This document shows positions 1 through 5,858 of a stretch of 5,858 nt of DNA, in pieces. The stretch is taken from contig JAQGHK010000689.1 in NCBI GenBank assembly GCA_028288875.1, forward strand, positions 1-5,858, read 5' to 3'. The stretch's first letter is position 1. Every line of letters starts with the position of its first letter. Source of the DNA: Phycisphaerales bacterium (GTDB lineage Bacteria; Planctomycetota; Phycisphaerae; Tepidisphaerales; Tepidisphaeraceae). The translations under genes were made by a program, and so were the position numbers. The notes beneath the pieces are model-generated. The model made no database searches. It worked only from the letters and a program-made list of their open reading frames with translations, and had not been told where the DNA came from.

Positions 1-1
1 T

Positions 2-115
2 GTTCACGGGTACGACATGATTGACGATGCCATTACCTGGGATGTGTTGGAGCACAAGCTTCCCATCCTTCGCGCAGACATCGCACGAATTCTGGCGCAG
101 CCAACGATTGAATAA
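2..115 (+). CDS. hepT: HepT-like (DUF86) ribonuclease toxin, C-terminal end only
   Basis: This is the 3' end of a gene entering from the left; only 37 codons and the TAA stop are present. The visible peptide begins VHGYDMIDDAITWDVLEHKL and ends LAQPTIE. The HGY triplet (His at bases 5-7, Tyr at 11-13) followed by an Asp/Ile-rich helix with a Trp is the C-terminal hallmark of DUF86/HepT proteins, where the HEPN active site reads R-x4-H-x-Y. The catalytic Arg would lie just outside the window. In characterised MntA-HepT modules, HepT is an RNase toxin and the nucleotidyltransferase MntA neutralises it by AMPylating the Tyr of this motif; that Tyr is present here. The MntA partner, if there is one, would usually lie upstream, out of view. 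The gene converges on gyrB across a shared hairpin. The family call is fairly firm. Whether it is an active toxin cannot be judged from this fragment. Confidence 0.8.
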   Translation, partial: VHGYDMIDDAITWDVLEHKLPILRADIARILAQPTIE

Positions 116-149
116 AGAACGGCAAACCGTGGTGCGGTTTGCCGTTCTT
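115..149. terminator. Bidirectional hairpin terminator between hepT-like gene and gyrB
   Basis: Bases 115-129 and 135-149 form a perfect 15-bp inverted repeat around the 5-base loop TGGTG. The left arm begins on the last base of the hepT-like stop codon. On the plus strand the stem is followed by a T-rich run (CTGTTGTT); on the minus strand, TTCTTTATT ends the stem and continues past it. The hairpin is the only strong structure between the two convergent genes, 33 bp past the gyrB stop, so it probably ends transcription from both sides. Neither side has a long uninterrupted T tract, so efficiency is uncertain. Confidence 0.75.
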
Positions 150-182
150 CTGTTGTTAGCTATCAGTAGCGGGCGAGATCGC

Positions 183-2711
<2,529 letters not shown>

Positions 2712-2717
2712 CCAAGG

Positions 2718-2723
2718 CTCCTG
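2718..2723 (-). promoter_or_regulatory. gyrB ribosome binding site
   Basis: On the minus strand CAGGAG sits 6 bases before the ATG at 2711. It decides the gyrB start: the upstream in-frame GTG (2768) has only a CGCTTTCG context with no purine-rich site, and using it would place this Shine-Dalgarno sequence inside the coding region. Confidence 0.75.
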
Positions 2724-2751
2724 ACGGAATGCGAAACGGGGTGCAAAAATC

Positions 2752-2782
2752 GGAATAGGGATTATCACCGAAAGCGGGTCAA
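2752..2782 (-). promoter_or_regulatory. Possible gyrB promoter (weak match)
   Basis: On the minus strand TTGACC (2782-2777) is a good -35 element. The best-placed partner is TATTCC (2757-2752), with a long 19-base spacer and only a partial -10 match. A better -10-like GATAAT (2766-2761) is only 10 bases from TTGACC and has no good -35 of its own. The gyrB promoter must lie in this intergenic region unless transcription comes through from metK's side, but these exact elements are tentative. Confidence 0.25.
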
Positions 2783-2817
2783 AACGCCATCGAAACGCCC
2801 GATAAACCCGAAGGAAC

Positions 2818-2846
2818 TTGCCGGTTTCCCCCTTGGGGCTTACATT
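2818..2846 (+). promoter_or_regulatory. Candidate metK promoter
   Basis: TTGCCG (2818-2823) and TACATT (2841-2846) are each 4-of-6 matches to the sigma-70 consensus, with the ideal 17-base spacer. The predicted start near 2853 gives a leader of about 38 bases. That is too short for a SAM riboswitch aptamer, so no SAM-sensing leader is apparent. Confidence 0.45.
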
Positions 2847-2876
2847 GCAGGACTCGATCGATTTCCGGACTCTAAA

Positions 2877-2882
2877 GAAGGA
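2877..2882 (+). promoter_or_regulatory. metK ribosome binding site
   Basis: GAAGGA lies 8 bases before the GTG at 2891 and fixes that unusual start. The next in-frame ATG (codon 15) would remove the conserved FTSESV strand at the beginning of the protein. Confidence 0.75.
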
Positions 2883-2890
2883 CTTTTCAC

Positions 2891-4144
2891 GTGGCCGCAG
2901 GCAACTATTTTTTCACCAGCGAATCCGTCTCCATGGGCCATCCGGACAAGGTGTCCGACGCCATCTCCGACGCCATCCTTGACAGCCTGCTGGCCGAAGA
3001 TCCGTACGCCCGCGTGGCGTGTGAAACCCTAGTGACGACCGGCTTGGTTGTTCTCGCCGGCGAGATCACCGTTCACAACGACAATGGCACCAAGGCCTTG
3101 GATAAAGCCGAAGCCACCGCCCGCGAAGCGATCCGCAAAATCGGCTATGCCAACGACCTTGGCATGAAGTTCGATCACGACACCTGCGCGGTCATGCGCA
3201 GCCTGCACGGCCAGTCGGCCGACATCAGCCAGGGCGTGTCGCAGAAGAAGGAAGACGAGCAAGGCGCCGGCGACCAGGGCCTGATGTTCGGCTTCGCCTG
3301 CCGCGAAACCGTCGATCTGATGCCCCTGCCGATCGACCTGAGCCACAAGCTCGTCGCCAAGCACGCCGAAGTGCGTGCCAAGAACAAGCTCATCCCCGGC
3401 CTGCGTCCCGACGCCAAGAGCCAGGTGACCGTCGAATACGATAAGAACGACAAGCCCGTCCGCATCGACACCGTCGTGCTCAGCACCCAGCACGCCCCGC
3501 AGTACAGCAACCCGAAGATGCAGAAGAAGCTGCGGGAACTGGTCATCGAGCACATTATTAAGCCGGTGCTCAAAGGGAAGCTGTTCGACCCGAAGACGAC
3601 CAAGATTCACGTCAACCCGACCGGAAACTTCGAAATCGGCGGCCCGCACGGCGATACCGGCCTGACGGGCCGCAAGATCATCGTCGACACCTACGGCGGC
3701 CGTGGTCGCCATGGTGGCGGCGCGTTCAGCGGCAAGGACCCGAGCAAGGTCGACCGCTCGGCCGCTTACATGGCTCGTTACATCGCTAAAAACATCGTCG
3801 CCAGCAGGTTGGCGGACATCTGCGAAGTGCAGCTCAGCTACGCCATCGGCGTCGCTAAGCCGACCAGCATCGACGTGAGCACCTACGGCACGAACAAAAT
3901 CGAAGAGTCCAAGATCAGCGAACTGGTCGCCAAGCACTTCCCGACCACGCCGGCCGGCATTCTGCGGCACCTGAAGCTGCGAACCCCCATCTACAGCCCC
4001 ACCGCCAGCGGCGGCCACTTCGGCCGCAAGCCCGGCGCGATCGACTACAAGAGCAGCGTCACCGGCGAAACCAAGCGGTACGAAACCTTCACCTGGGAAA
4101 AGACCGACATGGCCGACACCCTCCGCAAGGCCGCGGGCCTGTAA
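2891..4144 (+). CDS. metK: S-adenosylmethionine synthetase (methionine adenosyltransferase)
   Basis: The enzyme makes S-adenosylmethionine from methionine and ATP, releasing phosphate and diphosphate; it supplies the cell's methyl donor in the cytoplasm, usually as a tetramer. It has 417 residues, against 384 in E. coli. Visible signatures are TSESVSMGHPDK (9-20) with His17 and Asp19, the ATP motif GAGDQGLMFG (125-134), LRPDAKSQV (171-179) with Lys176, GDTGLTGRK (254-262) with Asp255, Arg261 and Lys262, and GGGAFSGKDPSKVDRSAAY (275-293) with Lys282, Lys286 and Asp288. By alignment from memory to the E. coli active site, the catalytic residues are present. Between GHFGR (375-379) and the terminal FTWEKTD (400-406) there is an insertion of about 18-20 residues absent from E. 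coli. Translation starts at GTG, supported by GAAGGA 8 bases upstream. The gene diverges from gyrB and is followed by a REPIN-like repeat, not by another gene of the SAM cycle. Confidence 0.98.
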   Translation: MAAGNYFFTSESVSMGHPDKVSDAISDAILDSLLAEDPYARVACETLVTTGLVVLAGEITVHNDNGTKALDKAEATAREAIRKIGYANDLGMKFDHDTCAVMRSLHGQSADISQGVSQKKEDEQGAGDQGLMFGFACRETVDLMPLPIDLSHKLVAKHAEVRAKNKLIPGLRPDAKSQVTVEYDKNDKPVRIDTVVLSTQHAPQYSNPKMQKKLRELVIEHIIKPVLKGKLFDPKTTKIHVNPTGNFEIGGPHGDTGLTGRKIIVDTYGGRGRHGGGAFSGKDPSKVDRSAAYMARYIAKNIVASRLADICEVQLSYAIGVAKPTSIDVSTYGTNKIEESKISELVAKHFPTTPAGILRHLKLRTPIYSPTASGGHFGRKPGAIDYKSSVTGETKRYETFTWEKTDMADTLRKAAGL

Positions 4145-4162
4145 CGATCATGGGAATCTTGA

Positions 4163-4238
4163 CTTCGGCGTAGCCGCGAGCTTGCTCGCGGTTGAGTCGA
4201 CCGAAAGACTCACGAGCAAGCTCGCGGCTACGCCGGAG
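4163..4238. repeat. REPIN-like element (two inverted REP units)
   Basis: Bases 4166-4188 and 4213-4235 are perfect 23-bp reverse complements, extended outward by a G-U-type pair and two further pairs. Inside, after a 4-base bulge (4189-4192), 4193-4198 pairs with 4207-4212 around an 8-base loop. The left unit reads GTAG (4170-4173) followed by the palindrome CCGCGAGC-TT-GCTCGCGG (4174-4191). The right unit has the same GTAG head on the minus strand (4231-4228), with a palindrome whose inner end has decayed. A GTAG head plus palindrome is the known design of REP sequences mobilised by RAYT (TnpA-REP) proteins, and two inverted REPs with heads outside form a REPIN. There is no T tract, so it is not a standard terminator, although it may protect the metK mRNA 3' end. 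That it is dispersed in the genome is inferred, not shown. Confidence 0.7.
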
Positions 4239-4265
4239 AAGGCCGGGTTTATCAATCATCAGCGA

Positions 4266-4294
4266 TTGAACCGGGCGGGCAAATCGGATAGATT
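4266..4294 (+). promoter_or_regulatory. Candidate tRNA-Thr promoter
   Basis: TTGAAC (4266-4271) and TAGATT (4289-4294), each 4 of 6 to consensus, are separated by exactly 17 bases. The predicted start near 4301 leaves a leader of only about 6 bases before the tRNA. The stretch after the -10 (TCCGCCCG) is GC-rich, like the discriminator of stringently controlled stable-RNA promoters. Confidence 0.55.
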
Positions 4295-4304
4295 TGTCCG
4301 CCCG
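4272..4304. repeat. 14-bp inverted repeat over the tRNA promoter
   Basis: Bases 4272-4285 and 4291-4304 are inverted repeats with one G/T mismatch (a G-U pair in RNA) and a 5-base loop, GGATA. The right arm ends 2 bases before the tRNA. The repeat fills the spacer and discriminator of the candidate promoter. No T tract follows, so it is not a clear terminator for metK. It could be an operator, a processing hairpin or chance. Confidence 0.5.
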
Positions 4305-4306
4305 AC

Positions 4307-4379
4307 GCCTCTTTAGCTCAGTTGGTAGAGCGGCTCATTCGTAATGAGCAGGTCACAAGTTCGAGTCTTGTAAGAGGCT
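4307..4379 (+). tRNA. tRNA-Thr (anticodon CGU)
   Basis: A full cloverleaf of 73 bases can be folded by eye. The acceptor stem GCCTCTT (4307-4313) pairs with AAGAGGC (4372-4378). The D stem is GCTC/GAGC with loop AGTTGGTA. The anticodon stem GCTCA/TGAGC encloses loop TTCGTAA with anticodon CGT at 4340-4342. The variable loop is AGGTC, and the T stem ACAAG/CTTGT encloses TTCGAGT. The anticodon reads ACG, threonine; G35 and U36 agree with Thr identity. The discriminator is T (4379). The 3' CCA is not encoded (the next bases are TCT) and must be added after transcription. All stems are perfectly paired. The gene stands alone with its own promoter and terminator. Confidence 0.97.
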
Positions 4380-4382
4380 TCT

Positions 4383-4409
4383 AAACCCCTGAGCGATCAG
4401 GGGTTTTTT
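4383..4409 (+). terminator. Rho-independent terminator of the tRNA
   Basis: AAACCCCTGA (4383-4392) pairs perfectly with TCAGGGGTTT (4397-4406) around the 4-base loop GCGA, and the stem runs into six T residues (4404-4409). It begins 3 bases after the tRNA end. This is a textbook intrinsic terminator and separates the tRNA from the downstream gene. Confidence 0.93.
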
Positions 4410-4468
4410 GTTGCGCCCACCCCGCTGTTTGTCGCATTAGGTTTGGATTCCGCCAGTTTTGTCGGAAT

Positions 4469-4497
4469 TTGACAACCCAGCGTGTCCCGTTCACATT
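4469..4497 (+). promoter_or_regulatory. Candidate promoter of the secreted protein gene
   Basis: TTGACA (4469-4474) is a perfect -35. CACATT (4492-4497) is a weaker -10, 17 bases away and similar to the TACATT proposed for metK. The predicted start near 4504 gives a leader of about 24 bases. A 6-bp inverted repeat, ATTCCG/CGGAAT (4447-4452, 4463-4468), directly abuts the -35. Confidence 0.45.
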
Positions 4498-4513
4498 GCC
4501 GACATCATTTTCT

Positions 4514-4520
4514 GGAGGGG
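4514..4520 (+). promoter_or_regulatory. Ribosome binding site of the secreted protein gene
   Basis: GGAGGGG lies 7 bases before the ATG at 4528. It is a strong site and supports that start, which also begins a clear signal peptide. Confidence 0.8.
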
Positions 4521-4527
4521 TTTGCGA

Positions 4528-5858
4528 ATGAAAAAGTTTTCGACTGCGCTCGCGGCGTTTGCCTTATTGGGCGTTTTTACCGTCGGCGTTCGTGCCGACG
4601 TCGCTTCGGCGACCAAATACATCGACGAAGCCACCGAACTCGTCGGCAAAGGCAGCCAGTTCTTCGCCGACGCGTCGAGCAAGCTTGAACTGGCCGACGC
4701 ATCAATGGATGACGTTCCGGATGCTGCCAAGCCCGCCCTTAAGGCCAAGATTGATGCGCTCAAAGCGCAAATCGCCTCGGCTGCCGGGGCCGAGGATAAA
4801 GCCAAGATCCAGCGTCAGTTCGATCGCCTGATGCAGGACACCGAAGAATCCATCGGCAACATGGCCACCTGGCCCGGCAATAGCGACAAGCTGACCGAGT
4901 TGCTGAACGACCCGAAAACCACAGCCGCCCTCGGCGAGCCTGCCGTCACCGCCGCGAAGAAGAAGTTCGCCACCTTCGCCAAGGTTCATGGCGGCAAGGC
5001 CCTGACGGAAAACCTTCGCGTCGCCACCGGGGAGGTCGATGATCTCGAGAAGAGCTGGGCCGAACACAAAACCAAGCTCGCCGAGACGGATGCCACGCCG
5101 GAAGGCCGCACCCAGCACTTGGAGAGCGCGCAGCGTGATTTCGACGGCATCGCCCGCTACTTCAAAGACCTGCCCGCCGACAATGCCGACGTGAAGGCCC
5201 TGCAAGCCCGCGTCGACAAAGTGAAGACTGAAATGACCGCCGCCGCCGGCAATGCCGGGGTGGCCGAAGTTGTTCGCCGCATCGATTCGTTCCAGGACCT
5301 CTACAAGAACGAATACGACGGCATGGAAGCCGAAACTACCACGCCCACGTGGGCCAGCTTCAAATCGTCGGCAACGACCGACGCCTTGGGCGTGACCAAG
5401 ACCAAAGCGTTCTACAGCCGCATGAGCGACTTCCTGATCACGCTGCAAAAGGAAGACGCCTACATCGCCGCCAAAGACCAACCGGCCGTCAAGGCGAAGG
5501 TGACCGCGCTGCAGGCGAAAGTCGCCGCCGCGCACGACACGATCAAGAAGAACGCCGAGGCCGTCGTCGCCGGCCTGGAAGCGGAAAAGGTGACCGCCGA
5601 CAATGCCGGCCGGGCCAGCCAGCTTCACGATGAAATCCGCAACGCGCTCGGCGAAAACACCGACGAAGGCAAAGCCCTGATGGCCCGCATCGACAAGGTG
5701 AACGCCGATTTCAAAAACGCCGGCGAAAAGGCCGAGGGCGAGAAAGTCGCCTACTACAAATCGCTGACCGACCAAGCCAATAAGGCTTGGCCCGCCATGA
5801 TGGCGAAGTTTGAGACCGTCGACGGCTTCGACCCGAACAAAGCCGCCGATTTCAAGGG
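4528..5858 (+). CDS. Secreted alpha-helical repeat protein of unknown function (3' end missing)
   Basis: The frame stays open from the ATG to the window edge: 443 codons with no stop, so the C-terminus is outside. The start is supported by GGAGGGG 7 bases upstream. Residues 1-23 form a Sec signal peptide: MKK, a hydrophobic core (ALAAFALLGVFTVG) and a likely cleavage site after VRA, before Asp24. No lipobox Cys follows, and no cysteine is seen in the visible part. The mature region is rich in Ala, Lys, Asp and Glu, with few aromatics, and reads as successive amphipathic helices. A degenerate helix motif, roughly KA-x-x-A-K/R-I/V-D-x-L/V, recurs at about 67-82, 219-236, 318-333 and 379-395. 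The best-matching pair is residues 60-87 and 212-241. No catalytic motif or known domain is recognised. It is probably a periplasmic or extracytoplasmic protein; any scaffold or binding role is speculation. Codon choice (many GCC, AAG, GTC) resembles the neighbouring genes. Confidence 0.9.
   Translation, partial: MKKFSTALAAFALLGVFTVGVRADVASATKYIDEATELVGKGSQFFADASSKLELADASMDDVPDAAKPALKAKIDALKAQIASAAGAEDKAKIQRQFDRLMQDTEESIGNMATWPGNSDKLTELLNDPKTTAALGEPAVTAAKKKFATFAKVHGGKALTENLRVATGEVDDLEKSWAEHKTKLAETDATPEGRTQHLESAQRDFDGIARYFKDLPADNADVKALQARVDKVKTEMTAAAGNAGVAEVVRRIDSFQDLYKNEYDGMEAETTTPTWASFKSSATTDALGVTKTKAFYSRMSDFLITLQKEDAYIAAKDQPAVKAKVTALQAKVAAAHDTIKKNAEAVVAGLEAEKVTADNAGRASQLHDEIRNALGENTDEGKALMARIDKVNADFKNAGEKAEGEKVAYYKSLTDQANKAWPAMMAKFETVDGFDPNKAADFK

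Noticed and set aside
2712..2768. A longer GyrB starting at the GTG at 2768.
   Set aside because: There is no ribosome site before that GTG, and the strong CAGGAG site before the ATG at 2711 would be inside the coding sequence.
2847..2890. A SAM riboswitch in the metK leader.
   Set aside because: The predicted leader is about 38 bases and shows no conserved aptamer pairing; the wider 179-bp gap does not show one either.
3029..4018. A 329-codon antisense frame opposite metK.
   Set aside because: It is the same register effect. Its stop is the complement of a single CTA codon in metK, and the product is Val/Ala/Asp-rich with no motif.
4145..4250. The large inverted repeat read as a metK intrinsic terminator.
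   Set aside because: No T tract follows the stem, and the two GTAG-headed palindromic units explain the structure better as a REPIN. A role in mRNA end protection is still possible.
4702..5775. A 357-codon antisense frame opposite the secreted protein gene.
   Set aside because: It is again in the matching codon register. The plus-strand frame has a signal peptide, a strong ribosome site and a promoter; the antisense one has none.

Overview
The window looks like ordinary chromosomal DNA from a moderately GC-rich bacterium. The strong Shine-Dalgarno sites, the long Gram-negative-type GyrB, the C-terminal insertion in MetK and the secreted Ala/Lys-rich helical protein suggest the Planctomycetes-Verrucomicrobia side of the tree, perhaps a planctomycete. 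That placement rests on family resemblance, not on a search. Two housekeeping genes dominate: gyrB (DNA gyrase subunit B, minus strand) and metK (S-adenosylmethionine synthetase, plus strand).

Layout. Bases 2-115 are the last 37 codons of a HepT-like (DUF86, HEPN superfamily) gene entering from the left. A perfect 15-bp hairpin at 115-149 separates it from the convergent gyrB (183-2711). gyrB and metK (2891-4144) are divergent and share a 179-bp intergenic region with candidate promoters in both directions. Eighteen bases after the metK stop begins a large inverted repeat (4163-4238) with the architecture of a REPIN: two REP units, each with a GTAG head and a palindrome, facing each other. 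Next is a compact tRNA-Thr(CGU) unit with a good -35/-10 pair, a GC-rich discriminator and a strong rho-independent terminator. From 4528 to the right edge runs an open reading frame with no stop. It encodes a signal peptide followed by a cysteine-free, Ala/Lys-rich, mostly helical protein with degenerate internal repeats; I do not recognise its family.

How the parts work together. There is no obvious multi-gene system here. gyrB, metK and the tRNA are independent core functions (DNA supercoiling, methyl-donor synthesis, translation of ACG codons), each with its own apparent control signals. The points most worth following are the REPIN-like element, which would imply a RAYT transposase elsewhere in the genome, the unknown secreted helical-repeat protein, and the HepT-like toxin end, whose presumed MntA partner would lie outside the window. 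Long antisense reading frames opposite all three large genes are codon-register shadows and are not annotated.
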